64,000 nucleotides of DNA from Myxococcus sp. RHSTA-1-4 (GCF_020037125.1 NZ_JAIQDG010000036.1:1-64000), one strand, 5' to 3'; shown: positions 38,888-47,826, numbered from the stretch's first letter. Notes: generated by a model from the sequence alone, not told the origin. Translations and numbers: made by a program.

Positions 38888-39489
38888 TGCGCACTCCAGG
38901 AAGCAGGATGGCCCTCGGGTTGCTGGGGCTGGCGGTGGCGGGCTGTGGCGGCTTCGAGAACGGGCCGCTGGGGTCCGGCACGGTGCGCGGGCGCATCGTC
39001 GACGCGGAGCCCGACGTGGCGATGGTGAGCGTGCTGGGCCGGCCCGAGCTGCGCGCCGGGGTGTCGCAGGACGGGCGCTTCGAGCTGGCCGGCGTGCCCG
39101 CCACCTCCGTGGAGCTGTTCGTGGTGGCCTCGCGCACGCGCGCGGTCCGCTCGGCGGTGGTGGCCCAGGGGGCCCGCATCGTCGACGTGGGCGACATCCA
39201 GGCGCCGCCGGGGGCCTTCATCACCGTGCGGGTGTCGGACGGCCAGGGCGGCGTGCCCTCCCGCGCCGAGGTGGAGGTGGACGGCACGGTGCTGGACGAA
39301 ATCGAGGTGGACGCGACGAGCGGAGAGGTGCGCGTGGGCCCGCTGCCCTCCGGCTGTTATGAGCTGAAGGTGGATGCGGACGAGGTGGACGAGGTGAAGG
39401 AGGACGTCTGCCTCCGGGAGGGCGAGGAGCTGGTGCGCTCCGTCATCCTCGTGCCCGATGGCGACGGTGGCGAGGACGACGACCCCTGA
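38887..39489 (+). CDS. Small lipoprotein with regulatory-like beta domain
   Basis: A 200-residue lipoprotein (lipobox VAGC, C20). Residues ~30-100 have the look of a carboxypeptidase-regulatory-like beta domain (GTVRGRIVDAEPD, RFELAGVPATSVELFVV). A second strand-rich stretch follows (AFITVRVSDGQGGVPSRAEV), and the tail is acidic (DGDGGEDDDP). Its start overlaps the caspase stop (TGATG), so it belongs to the same operon. It might be an adaptor or substrate of the caspase protein in the envelope; this is inferred from position only. Confidence 0.7.
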   Translation: MRTPGSRMALGLLGLAVAGCGGFENGPLGSGTVRGRIVDAEPDVAMVSVLGRPELRAGVSQDGRFELAGVPATSVELFVVASRTRAVRSAVVAQGARIVDVGDIQAPPGAFITVRVSDGQGGVPSRAEVEVDGTVLDEIEVDATSGEVRVGPLPSGCYELKVDADEVDEVKEDVCLREGEELVRSVILVPDGDGGEDDDP

Positions 39490-39492
39490 GCG

Positions 39493-40293
39493 TCACCGGC
39501 CTCCGCGCGCGGCCAGGTCGATGAAGCCGCGAATCCAGATGAGGTTCACCGCGTGGCACCTGGCCAGCGGCGTGGGTGTGGTCGTCTCCAGCGTCGCCGT
39601 GTAGGGCACGCCCTGGCGCATGTACCAGTCGGTGACGCTGCCGTCGTGGTACTCGATGAGGCCGTCCGCGTCCGTGACGTTGTGCTCGTCCACCTTCTGG
39701 TTGCGCACCACGGTGACGTGGCGGGCGCTTGCGTCCACCAGGGGGCGGTAGGCGGCCTTGTCCCCGAAGGTGTACGCGTAGGTCGCCTCGCCGCCCAGGT
39801 AGTTGTCCTGGTGGAGGTCGAGCGCGGCCGCGGGGGGCGGGAAGCGCGCCAGGTCCCCGCGCACGGCGCGCGTCTCCCTGGGCCCCCCGTCGTACAGCAC
39901 CCAGCGGAGGATGGGCTGCGGGCGGCTCAGCTCGCCCTTCCACTCGCCCGGCGCCACCTCGTAGCGGAGGAAGTCGTTGTTGGGTTTCTCTCCGCCGCGG
40001 TTGTAGCGGGTGCCGTCCTCGAAGCCGGAGGGGTTGATGCAGGGATAGACGCGCAGGCCCACGCCGCGCTCGCGGGCGTAGGCCACCACCTCCGGGAAGT
40101 GCTCGGCCAGCGTCAGCGGGCCGGCGGGCTCCTCTCCGTGGAAGCCGGAGGTGATGACCAGCCAACGCTCTCCGGGGACGATGAGCCGGAAGAGCGGGTA
40201 TTCCTGGCCACCCTCGGTGACGCGGCCGTATTCGGCCACCTCCGCGAGTGTCGTGAAGGAGCGGATGCGCTGGGCGTAGTCGGTGTAATTCAC
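39493..40293 (-). CDS. M14-family zinc carboxypeptidase-like protein
   Basis: A 266-residue cytoplasmic protein of the M14 fold (zinc carboxypeptidases and succinylglutamate desuccinylase/aspartoacylase relatives). Zinc ligands are H52 and E55 in GFHGEEPAG and H161 in LDLHQDN. Substrate-carboxylate binding is suggested by NPSGFEDGTRYNRG, and the general base is E236 in TATLETTTP. There is no signal peptide. It should hydrolyse a C-terminal peptide bond or an amide; the exact substrate is open. The start is GTG 40293. It is convergent with the caspase operon, with only three bases between stops. Confidence 0.8.
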   Translation of the reverse strand: MNYTDYAQRIRSFTTLAEVAEYGRVTEGGQEYPLFRLIVPGERWLVITSGFHGEEPAGPLTLAEHFPEVVAYARERGVGLRVYPCINPSGFEDGTRYNRGGEKPNNDFLRYEVAPGEWKGELSRPQPILRWVLYDGGPRETRAVRGDLARFPPPAAALDLHQDNYLGGEATYAYTFGDKAAYRPLVDASARHVTVVRNQKVDEHNVTDADGLIEYHDGSVTDWYMRQGVPYTATLETTTPTPLARCHAVNLIWIRGFIDLAARGGR

Positions 40294-40378
40294 GCACCTA
40301 AACTAGCCGTCGTCCTCTCCGCCGCCCACCCATTACCACCCGGGTACAAGGGGGGCCGCGTTCAGTGCCCCACGCACG

Positions 40379-40404
40379 CGGGCCCGTCTGTCGGGACGGG
40401 CCCG
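40379..40404 (-). terminator. Hairpin terminator after the Spy-like gene
   Basis: A perfect 10-bp inverted repeat (CGGGCCCGTC / GACGGGCCCG) with a 6-base loop, ten bases past the stop on the minus strand. No T-run. Confidence 0.6.
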
Positions 40405-40414
40405 GGGCGAGGGC

Positions 40415-40861
40415 TCACTTGATGCCAGTGCGCTCGCGGAACTCGGTGGCCAGCTCCTTGCGCTGCTCCGGCGTCAGCGTGCCGTGCACCTCCAGCGCGG
40501 CGTCCGTCAGCTTGTGGGCGAAGGCGCGCATGGCGTCGATGCGCGCGTCCACCAGCGCATGGAGCTTCTGGGCGTCCGGGGTGTCCGACGCGAGCTGGGT
40601 GAAGGCCTCCGCGCGCGCCGCGTGCTGCTCCTGCATGAGCTGCGAGCCCTCGTCGAACAGGCGGTCCTTCACGGCGTTGATGGACTGACGCTGCGCGTCG
40701 GTGGCGTCCAGGTCCTCCAGCTTGTCGTTGAGCCGCCAGGTAATCATCTGGCGGATGCGCTCCGGGTCGCGTCCCCAGCCATGACCTCCGCGGAACGCGA
40801 AGCCGCTGAGGAGGAGGACGGCGAGGACGGCGGAACCGGCGATGGCGAGCTTCTTCTTCAT
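40415..40861 (-). CDS. Spy/CpxP-like periplasmic protein
   Basis: A 148-residue exported helical protein. The signal peptide is ~1-23 (AGSAVLAVLLLSGFAF). The mature part is a run of amphipathic helices with the LTPEQRKEL motif near the C-terminus (LTxxQ family). Related proteins are periplasmic chaperones or sensors for misfolded protein or heavy metals (Spy, CpxP, CnrX-type). AGGAGA lies about eight bases before the ATG at 40861. No two-component system adjoins it. Its position after the alkaline-phosphatase-superfamily gene on the same strand allows co-transcription, but a hairpin lies between them. Confidence 0.75.
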   Translation of the reverse strand: MKKKLAIAGSAVLAVLLLSGFAFRGGHGWGRDPERIRQMITWRLNDKLEDLDATDAQRQSINAVKDRLFDEGSQLMQEQHAARAEAFTQLASDTPDAQKLHALVDARIDAMRAFAHKLTDAALEVHGTLTPEQRKELATEFRERTGIK

Positions 40862-40878
40862 GGCACTGTCTCCTGGAT

Positions 40879-40897
40879 GGGGCCCCCGCGGGGCCCC
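40879..40897 (-). terminator. Strong hairpin upstream of the Spy-like gene
   Basis: An 8-bp stem (GGGGCCCC / GGGGCCCC) with a 3-base loop, about 100 bases past the stop of the upstream minus-strand gene and 17 bases before the Spy-like start codon. It may end that transcript or lie in the Spy-like leader. Confidence 0.4.
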
Positions 40898-40994
40898 GGG
40901 TGGATTCGCCACGGTGGCGACGGTGCTCAATGTGCCGGCCGCCCGTTTCGGGCGCCTGTACGGCTCGTGAAGAAGTGTGAAGGGGGCCGGGCTT

Positions 40995-43082
40995 TCAGCG
41001 CCGGCCGTGGGGCTGGGGCAGGTGGGGCACCGGCCGCTCGCGGGCCAGCACTTCGCGAAGGGTGCGCACCACCTCCGGGTGCTCCCCGCTGACGTCATGT
41101 GCTTCCGCCGGGTCCGCCACCACGTCGTACAGCTCCACCTTCAGGCCCCGGGGCGTGGGCAGCTCCAGCAGCTTCCAGCGTCCCAGGTACAGGCCGCGGT
41201 GCCTGGCCCTCTGCACCGGTGCTTCCCACTCCGGCCGGAGCGCGATGTCCCCCGTCTCCGGCTCCACGGTGGCCGTCTCGTAGACCCAGGGGTAGGGGAT
41301 GCGCATCCGCTGATAGGGCTGGCCGTCCCGGTCGCTGAACCAGAGGTCTGTCTCCACGAGCGCGGGCGCGTCCGGAAGCGTCACCCCGTTCGAGCCCGGG
41401 TGGACCAGGGGTGCCAGCGAGCGGCCGCGGAACGACTCCGGCGCGGGCACGCCGAGCAGGTCCAGCAGCGTGGGCGCCACGTCGATGGCACGGGCACGCT
41501 GGGCCACCGTGTGGCCCTCGGCCACGGTCCCCGGGAGCCGGAGCACGAAGGGGATGCGCAGCGCGGCGCCGCCCCACAGGTGGTCTCCATGGCCCACGCC
41601 GCGGCCCTCGTCCGCCAGGTGCTCGCCGTGGTCCGCCAGCACCACCACCAGCGTGGAGTCCCACAGCCCACGGTGCTCCAGTTCCGCGCGCACGTCTCCG
41701 ACGAGCCCGTCGAAGGCGCGCACCGCCGCGTCGTAGTTGGCCACCAGGGCTCGCACGTCCTCGGGGGTGGGTGACTCCTCGCCCGGGAGCGCCTCCAGGC
41801 GCGGCGTGGTGCCGAAGCGCCAGGGGCCGGTGTAACCGGGCGCGACGAAGCGGCCCTCCTCGGGCCAGGGCGCGGCATAGGGGAAGTGCGGTGTGGAGCC
41901 GAAGACGACGAGCGCGAAGGGCGCATCGTCCGGGAAGCCGTCCAGCGTGCGCCGCACCTGCTCCAGCAGCGGGGCCGGGTTGGTCAGTTCGGGGAACTGG
42001 CCGCGCTCCGGGAAGAGGCCGGGCGCCAGCGCCGTCCACGGCAGCAGGGCCACGTGGGTGATGAGCATCCGCTGGCGGATGAGGCCCGGGAAGTGGAAGT
42101 CCGGCGCCTCCACGCGGTGGAAGCCGTAGTCCAGGCGGGAGAAGTGGTCGCCCGCGTAGTCCGCCACCACCGCCGTGCTCCAGCCCGCGTCGTTCAAGGC
42201 CGTCGCCATCGTGTGGAGCGGTTGCTCCCGCGCCTTGCGCCCCACCAGCGTGTGTCGGATGGGGTGCTCACCGGCCCACTGCGAGGTGAGCAGCGTCGTC
42301 CACGAGGGCGCGGTGCGCGGCACCTGCACCACCGTCTCCTGGAACTGGCTGCCCTCGCGCAACAGCCGGTCGATGTTGGGGGTGGTGGGGCGAGGGTAGC
42401 CGTTGCCGGAGAAGTGGTCCGGCCGCAGCCCGTCCGCGGAGAGGATGAGCAGGTGGGGGCGCTCCGGGCGCTTCTCCGTCACGATGGGTGGCGTCCCGGC
42501 CCGTACCAGCGTCCCCGTGCCGAGCAGCAGCGCCGCCCCCAGCGTCCCGCCCAGCGCCAGTGCCGGTGCGCGCCATGGCATCCGCGCGAGCAGCCGCAGG
42601 ACGGCCAGTGCGGGCAGCACCGCCGCGCCCAGGCGCCAGGACAGGGGCGGGGTGCCGCTCACCGCCAGCAGCAGCCACCGGGTGAGGGCCGAGCGCTCGT
42701 ACAGCGTGGCCGCGTAGAGGTGGGGGTGGTGCGCCAGGTCCCCCAGCATCAGCAGCACGCTCACGGCGAGGCAGGCCAGCGCGGTGCCCCGGAACACGGC
42801 CCGGCGGCCCGCCCCGGCCGCCCAGAGCCCCGCGCCCAGCAGCGTGCCCAGCGCCAACCCCAGCACCGTGTACGCCGCGATGAGGCGCGCCACCTGCCAC
42901 AGCACCACCCCGCGCCACTCGCTCCACACGAAGTCGGAGACGAGACGGCTCTCGTTCCCCTGGTAGCCCAGCCGCGTGTTGAGAACCGCGCACAGGGTGT
43001 AGAGCACCAGGAACACGAGCAGTCCCGCCCGGCAGCCGAGCAGGAGGGCACGGGCGAGGGTGGGGCGGTCCGCGGAGGCCAT
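40995..43082 (-). CDS. Membrane-anchored sulfatase/phosphatase-superfamily enzyme
   Basis: A 695-residue protein. Residues ~1-195 hold about five transmembrane helices. Residues ~205-690 form an alkaline-phosphatase-superfamily domain: LILSADGLRPDH (D217), TTPNIDRLLREG, and LADHGEHLAD (D484, H485, H488). The nucleophile site reads T257-A-P-S-W261. Classical sulfatases need C or S followed by x-P-x-R to form formylglycine, so this is probably not a formylglycine sulfatase. Thr is used as the nucleophile in phosphoethanolamine and glycerol-phosphate transferases of the same superfamily. It may therefore transfer or remove a phospho- or similar group on an envelope glycan or lipid. It is divergent from dnaE. 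Confidence 0.8.
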   Translation of the reverse strand: MASADRPTLARALLLGCRAGLLVFLVLYTLCAVLNTRLGYQGNESRLVSDFVWSEWRGVVLWQVARLIAAYTVLGLALGTLLGAGLWAAGAGRRAVFRGTALACLAVSVLLMLGDLAHHPHLYAATLYERSALTRWLLLAVSGTPPLSWRLGAAVLPALAVLRLLARMPWRAPALALGGTLGAALLLGTGTLVRAGTPPIVTEKRPERPHLLILSADGLRPDHFSGNGYPRPTTPNIDRLLREGSQFQETVVQVPRTAPSWTTLLTSQWAGEHPIRHTLVGRKAREQPLHTMATALNDAGWSTAVVADYAGDHFSRLDYGFHRVEAPDFHFPGLIRQRMLITHVALLPWTALAPGLFPERGQFPELTNPAPLLEQVRRTLDGFPDDAPFALVVFGSTPHFPYAAPWPEEGRFVAPGYTGPWRFGTTPRLEALPGEESPTPEDVRALVANYDAAVRAFDGLVGDVRAELEHRGLWDSTLVVVLADHGEHLADEGRGVGHGDHLWGGAALRIPFVLRLPGTVAEGHTVAQRARAIDVAPTLLDLLGVPAPESFRGRSLAPLVHPGSNGVTLPDAPALVETDLWFSDRDGQPYQRMRIPYPWVYETATVEPETGDIALRPEWEAPVQRARHRGLYLGRWKLLELPTPRGLKVELYDVVADPAEAHDVSGEHPEVVRTLREVLARERPVPHLPQPHGRR

Positions 43083-43358
43083 GGGATTTCACGCTGGGCA
43101 TGCTCCCGGTTTCGCAACACCCCGGAATCGCATGGAAGTGCCAGCGGCTGGACGTCCGGTGGGGGCCACGCGGGCGGGCGCCGGCAGGGCCGGGTCGTTA
43201 CTTTCTTCGCCCCCGCTTCCGCTCATGGCAGAAGGGGTTCCCGGGCCGAAAAATCGGCTCCGCCGTCGCCTACCCCCAGGGTCTCAACACTGGACTGGCG
43301 AGCAGGGGAGCCCCGCCCTACTGTTCAGCATCTCTCCTCTTCGGAGTGGCACGAGCCT

Positions 43359-46300
43359 ATGTCCTTTACCCACCTCCACCTCCACACCCTGTACTCGCTC
43401 CTCGATGGGGCGATCCGGATGAAGGACCTCATCAAGACGGTGAAGGAGAAGGGGATGACCAGCGTTGCCGTGACGGACCACGGCAACATGTTCGGCGCCA
43501 TCGACTTCTACAAGAAGGCCAAGGACGCCGGCATCAAGCCCATTCTCGGCATGGAGGCCTACGTCGCCGGCCCCAAGGGCCGCGAGGACCGCTCCGAGAA
43601 GGTGTCCCACCACCTCATCCTGGTGGCGAAGAACGCCGAGGGCTACGCCAACCTCCGCTACCTCTCCTCCACGGCGTACATGCACGGGTTCTACTACCAC
43701 CCGCGCATCGACAAGAAGGTGCTCGCCGAGCACAGCAAGGGGCTCTTCGCCCTCACCGCGTGCCTGGGCGGTGAAATCACCAGCGCGTGCTTCCGCGGCG
43801 ACATGGACCACGCCCGCCGCGCCGCGCAGGAGTACAAGGACATCTTCGAGCCGGGGCACTTCTTCCTGGAGGTGCAGTCCAACGGGATGCCCGAGCAGGA
43901 CAAGGCGAACGAGAACCTCAAGCAGCTCTCGCGCGACCTGGACATCCCGCTGTGCGCCACCGCGGACGCGCACTACATCAAGCGCGAGGACGCCCGCGCG
44001 CACGAGCTGCTCATGTGCATCGCCAGCGGCAAGACGCTGGCGGACGGCAAGCGCATGAAGCACTCCACGGACAAGCTCTACGTCACGAGCCCCCAGGAGA
44101 TGCTGGAGTTCTTCAAGGACACGCCCGAGGCCGTCCACAACACCCAGCGCATCGCCGAGCAGTGCAACCTGGAGCTGAAGCTGGGCAAGCCCATGCTGCC
44201 CACCTTCAAGGTGCCCGACGGCCACACCCCGGACAGCTTCATGGCGGAGCTGGCCTACGAGGGGCTCCGCCAGCGCTTCAAGGAGCTGGAGGGCGCGTAC
44301 CCGCTGGACCGCGAGCAGTACCACGCCCGCCTCACGCTGGAGATTGGCGTCATCCAGAAGATGGGCTTCAGCGGCTACTTCCTCATCGTCCAGGACTTCA
44401 TCAACTGGGCGAAGCAGCACGGCATCCCCGTGGGCCCGGGCCGTGGCTCCGGCGCCGGCAGCCTGGTGGCCTACGCGCTGCGCATCACCGACCTGGACCC
44501 CATCCCGTACAACCTCCTGTTCGAGCGCTTCCTCAACCCGGAGCGCGTGTCGATGCCGGACTTCGATATCGACTTCTGCCAGGACCGCCGGGACGAGGTC
44601 ATCCAGTACGTCGGCCGGAAGTACGGCGAGCTGAACGTGGGGCAGATCATCACCTTCGGCTCACTGAAGGCGAAGAGCGTGCTGCGCGACGTGTGCCGTG
44701 TGTTCGCGCTGCCGTTCAGCGAGGGTGACCGCATCGCCAAGCTGGTGCCGGAGGTGCTCAACATCACCTTGAAGGAGGCCATCGAGATGGAGCCTCGCCT
44801 CAAGGAGATGATGGAGACGCCCTCCAACATCGGCGAGGTGGAGGGCAAGCCCGTCACCACCAAGGACGTGCTGGAAATCGCCCTGGCGCTGGAGGGCCTG
44901 CACCGGCAGCCCGGCATGCACGCGGCCGGCGTGGTGATTGCCGACAAGCCGCTGTGGGAGTTCGTGCCCGTCTACCAGCCGCCCGGTGAGAAGACGCTCA
45001 TCACCCAGTTCGCCAAGGACGAGGTGGAGGCGGCGGGCCTCGTGAAGTTCGACTTCCTCGGCCTGAAGACGCTCACCGTCATCCAGCACGCGCTGGACCT
45101 GGTGAAGCGCAACCACGGCAAGGACATTCCCCGTCACGAGATTCCGCTCAACGACGACAAGGTCTGGGAGCTGATGGCCAAGGGAGACACGGCCGGTGTC
45201 TTCCAGATGGAGTCCAGCGGCTTCACGGAAATGGTGGTGAAGCTCAAGCCGTCCTGCTTCGAAGACGTCATCGCCGCTGGCGCGCTCTACCGCCCGGGTC
45301 CGCTGGACTCCGGCATGGTGGACGTCTTCATCAACCGCAAGCACGGCCGCGAGCCGGTGACGTTCCCGCACCCCGCGCTGGAGCCGGTGCTCAAGGATAC
45401 CTACGGCGTCATCGTGTACCAGGAGCAGGTGATGCAGATCTCGCAGGTCCTGGGTGGCTACACCCTGGGCCGCGCCGACCTGCTCCGCCGCGCCATGGGC
45501 AAGAAGAAGGCCGAGGTCATGCAGGCCGAGCGCGCCGGCTTCCTCGAGGGCTGCGCGAAGAACAGCGTCGACCTGAAGATTGCCGGCGAAATCTTCGACC
45601 TCATGGAGAAGTTCGCCGAGTACGGCTTCAACAAGAGCCACTCGGCGGCGTACGGCCTCGTCACCATCCACACGGCGTGGCTGAAGGCGCATTACCCGTG
45701 CGAGTTCATGGCGGCCCTTCTCTCCAGCGAGAAGGACAACACCGACAAGGTGGTGAAGCACATCGGCGAGGCGCGCGAGTCGGGCCTCGAGGTGCTGCCG
45801 CCGGATGTGAATCAGTCGGACCTGCAGTTCGGCGCGGTGGACGGGAAGATCCGCTTCGGTCTGGGCGCCATCAAGGGCGTGGGCGAGGGCGCCATCGAGT
45901 CCATCCTGGAGGCACGCAAGGAGGGGCCCTTCAAGAGCCTCTTCGACTTCTGCGAGCGCGTGGACAGCCGCCGCGTCAACCGGAAGGTGATGGAAGCGCT
46001 GGTGAAGGCGGGCGCCTTCGACTTCGAGAAGCGGCCGCGCCGGCAGCTCTTCGAGACGATTGAGAAGGCGATGAACCGGGGCTCGGCCAGCCAGAAGGAC
46101 AAGGCCGCGGGGCAGAGCTCGCTGTTCGGCATGCTGGCCGGCCCGTCCTCGGGTGGCGGCGGTGGGCTGAAGGACGAGTACGTGGCGGTGGAGGAGTGGA
46201 CGGAGAAGGAGCGGCTGGCGCTGGAGAAGGAGGCCATCGGCTTCTACGTGTCCGGCCACCCGCTGCATCAGTACGACAAGGAGCTGAAGCGCTACGCGCG

Positions 46301-46907
46301 GCCGATTACCGCGGTGCAGCGGGCGCGCAAGGACGACAAGCTCACGGTGGCGGGCATCGTCACGATTCTCCGCGAGCGGCCCACGAAGACGGGCAAGCGC
46401 ATGGCGTGGGTGACGATTGAAGACCTGTCCGGCTCCATCGAGCTGGTGTGCTTCCCGGGGAAGGAAGGCACGCGCAACGTGATGGGCAAGGACGGCAAGT
46501 GGGCGAAGCAGGGGCCCAAGCCGGGGTACGAGAACTGGGAGCACCTGCTCAAGTCGGATGACCCCATCCTGGTGTCGGGCACGGTGCAGATCAGCCAGCG
46601 CGACGAGAACAACCCCACGCCGGAGCTCATCGTCGACGACATCCAGAGCCTGAAGGCGGTGCGTGAGAAGCGCACGAAGCGGCTGGAGCTGCGCGTGCCC
46701 GCGGACCTGCTCACCGAGGACCGGGTGGCGAAGCTGCACGAGCTGGCGAAGAAGTACGCGGGCGCCACGCCGGTGGCCGTCAGCGTGCTCTTCCAGGGCG
46801 AGGCCGAGGCGCTCATCGGCAACACCTCCATCAAGGTGCAGGTGAACGACGACCTGCTCACGGCCGTGGACCGGTTGTTCGGCATGCGGGTGGTGGAGTT
46901 CGGCTGA
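43359..46907 (+). CDS. dnaE: DNA polymerase III alpha subunit
   Basis: A 1182-residue replicative polymerase, close to the usual DnaE length. The PHP domain is N-terminal (FTHLHLHTLYSLLDG, TDHGNMFGAIDFY). The catalytic aspartates lie in PDFDIDFCQDRRDEV as D401, D403 and D405, the first two at the numbering known for E. coli. Thumb and finger parts include GPGRGSGAGSLVAY, YQEQVMQISQVLGGY and YGFNKSHSAAYGLV. The C-terminal region has the helix-hairpin-helix area (GLGAIKGVGEGAIESI) and an OB fold (VAGIVTILRERPTKTG). The start ATG 43359 is the point where the PHP motif begins; the frame is open further upstream without homology. It works with the clamp and loader at the replication fork. Confidence 0.97.
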   Translation: MSFTHLHLHTLYSLLDGAIRMKDLIKTVKEKGMTSVAVTDHGNMFGAIDFYKKAKDAGIKPILGMEAYVAGPKGREDRSEKVSHHLILVAKNAEGYANLRYLSSTAYMHGFYYHPRIDKKVLAEHSKGLFALTACLGGEITSACFRGDMDHARRAAQEYKDIFEPGHFFLEVQSNGMPEQDKANENLKQLSRDLDIPLCATADAHYIKREDARAHELLMCIASGKTLADGKRMKHSTDKLYVTSPQEMLEFFKDTPEAVHNTQRIAEQCNLELKLGKPMLPTFKVPDGHTPDSFMAELAYEGLRQRFKELEGAYPLDREQYHARLTLEIGVIQKMGFSGYFLIVQDFINWAKQHGIPVGPGRGSGAGSLVAYALRITDLDPIPYNLLFERFLNPERVSMPDFDIDFCQDRRDEVIQYVGRKYGELNVGQIITFGSLKAKSVLRDVCRVFALPFSEGDRIAKLVPEVLNITLKEAIEMEPRLKEMMETPSNIGEVEGKPVTTKDVLEIALALEGLHRQPGMHAAGVVIADKPLWEFVPVYQPPGEKTLITQFAKDEVEAAGLVKFDFLGLKTLTVIQHALDLVKRNHGKDIPRHEIPLNDDKVWELMAKGDTAGVFQMESSGFTEMVVKLKPSCFEDVIAAGALYRPGPLDSGMVDVFINRKHGREPVTFPHPALEPVLKDTYGVIVYQEQVMQISQVLGGYTLGRADLLRRAMGKKKAEVMQAERAGFLEGCAKNSVDLKIAGEIFDLMEKFAEYGFNKSHSAAYGLVTIHTAWLKAHYPCEFMAALLSSEKDNTDKVVKHIGEARESGLEVLPPDVNQSDLQFGAVDGKIRFGLGAIKGVGEGAIESILEARKEGPFKSLFDFCERVDSRRVNRKVMEALVKAGAFDFEKRPRRQLFETIEKAMNRGSASQKDKAAGQSSLFGMLAGPSSGGGGGLKDEYVAVEEWTEKERLALEKEAIGFYVSGHPLHQYDKELKRYARPITAVQRARKDDKLTVAGIVTILRERPTKTGKRMAWVTIEDLSGSIELVCFPGKEGTRNVMGKDGKWAKQGPKPGYENWEHLLKSDDPILVSGTVQISQRDENNPTPELIVDDIQSLKAVREKRTKRLELRVPADLLTEDRVAKLHELAKKYAGATPVAVSVLFQGEAEALIGNTSIKVQVNDDLLTAVDRLFGMRVVEFG

Positions 46908-46920
46908 CGTCCGGCGGTGA

Positions 46921-46947
46921 GGCGTCCACGGCACTCCCGTGGACGCC
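46921..46947 (+). terminator. Hairpin terminator after dnaE
   Basis: A perfect 11-bp inverted repeat (GGCGTCCACGG / CCGTGGACGCC) with a 5-base loop, 13 bases past the dnaE stop. No T-run. Confidence 0.65.
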
Positions 46948-46957
46948 GCCGCGTTGC

Positions 46958-46980
46958 TTCTGGTCAAGTGCCGCCATCTC
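46958..46980 (+). promoter_or_regulatory. Leader motif shared with the dienoyl-CoA reductase gene
   Basis: TTCTGGTCAAGT (46958-46969) followed by GCCGCC matches base for base the 12-mer at 51865-51876 upstream of the reductase gene, which is followed by CGCCGCC. In both places TCGCTT(T)CC comes next and then the ribosome site. It may be a promoter element or operator for unsaturated fatty-acid oxidation genes. Confidence 0.5.
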
Positions 46981-46998
46981 GCTTTCCTGGAGGAATGG

Positions 46999-47826
46999 AT
47001 GGACGGCACGTACAAGTCGCTGCGAATCGAAAAGGGTGAGGGCGTCGCGGAGCTGGTGCTCACCGGCCCGGGCAAGGGCAACGCCATGGGCCCCGACTTC
47101 TGGCGGGAGATGCCCGAGGCCATCCGCGCGCTGGATGCCGACGACACCATTCGCGTCATCCTCGTGCGCGGCGAGGGCAGCCACTTCACCTACGGCCTGG
47201 ACCTGATGGGGATGATGGAGACCCTCGGGCCCCTGTTCATGGGCGAGAGCAACCTGGCCCTCGAGCGCACGAAGCTCCTGAAGCTCATCGGCGACATGCA
47301 GCAGGCCACCGAGGGGCTCGCCCGCTGCCGCAAGCCCGTCATCGCCGCCGTGCATGGCTGGTGCATCGGCGGAGGCATGGACCTCATCGCCGCGTGTGAC
47401 TTCCGGTACTGCTCGCAGGAGGCGAAGTTCTCCCTGCGCGAGGTGAAGGTGGGCATCGTCGCCGACCTGGGCGCGCTCCAGCGCCTGCCTCGCATCATCG
47501 GCGAGGGCCACACGCGCGAGCTGGCCTACACCGGCGGTGACGTGGACTCCGCACGCGCGCTGCGTATGGGGCTCGTCAACGAGGTGTTTCCCACCCCCGA
47601 GGCCCTGCTCACCGAGGCGCGGGCCACCGCCCGGCGGATTGCCGACAACCCACCGCTCGTCGTCCAGGGCGCCAAGCAGGTGATGGAGTACTGCGCCGAC
47701 AAGTCCATCGCGGACGGCCTGCGCTACGTGGCGGTGTGGAACTCCGCGTTCCTCCAGTCGCTCGACCTGGCGGAGGCCTTCTCCGCCTTCGCCGAGCGCC
47801 GGCCTCCTCGCTTCCAGGGGCGGTGA
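46999..47826 (+). CDS. Delta3,5-delta2,4-dienoyl-CoA isomerase-type crotonase
   Basis: A 275-residue crotonase-fold protein. The oxyanion-hole region reads HGWCIGGGMDLIAACD. Three acidic residues, D128 (GGGMD), E148 (FSLREVKVG) and D156 (VADLGALQRLPR), have the same 20- and 28-residue spacing as D176, E196 and D204 of mammalian ECH1, the catalytic set of dienoyl-CoA isomerase. A plain hydratase would have Glu in the second site and a different first site. It should move double bonds so that polyunsaturated acyl-CoAs can be degraded. GGAGGA four bases upstream sets the ATG at 46999. It stands as a single gene after the dnaE terminator. Confidence 0.85.
   Translation: MDGTYKSLRIEKGEGVAELVLTGPGKGNAMGPDFWREMPEAIRALDADDTIRVILVRGEGSHFTYGLDLMGMMETLGPLFMGESNLALERTKLLKLIGDMQQATEGLARCRKPVIAAVHGWCIGGGMDLIAACDFRYCSQEAKFSLREVKVGIVADLGALQRLPRIIGEGHTRELAYTGGDVDSARALRMGLVNEVFPTPEALLTEARATARRIADNPPLVVQGAKQVMEYCADKSIADGLRYVAVWNSAFLQSLDLAEAFSAFAERRPPRFQGR

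Noticed and set aside
40995-43082. Classical formylglycine sulfatase
   Set aside because: The C/S-x-P-x-R site is absent (T-A-P-S-W).
41886-43358. In-frame upstream extension of dnaE
   Set aside because: It runs opposite the alkaline-phosphatase-superfamily gene with Arg/His-rich translation; DnaE homology starts at 43359.
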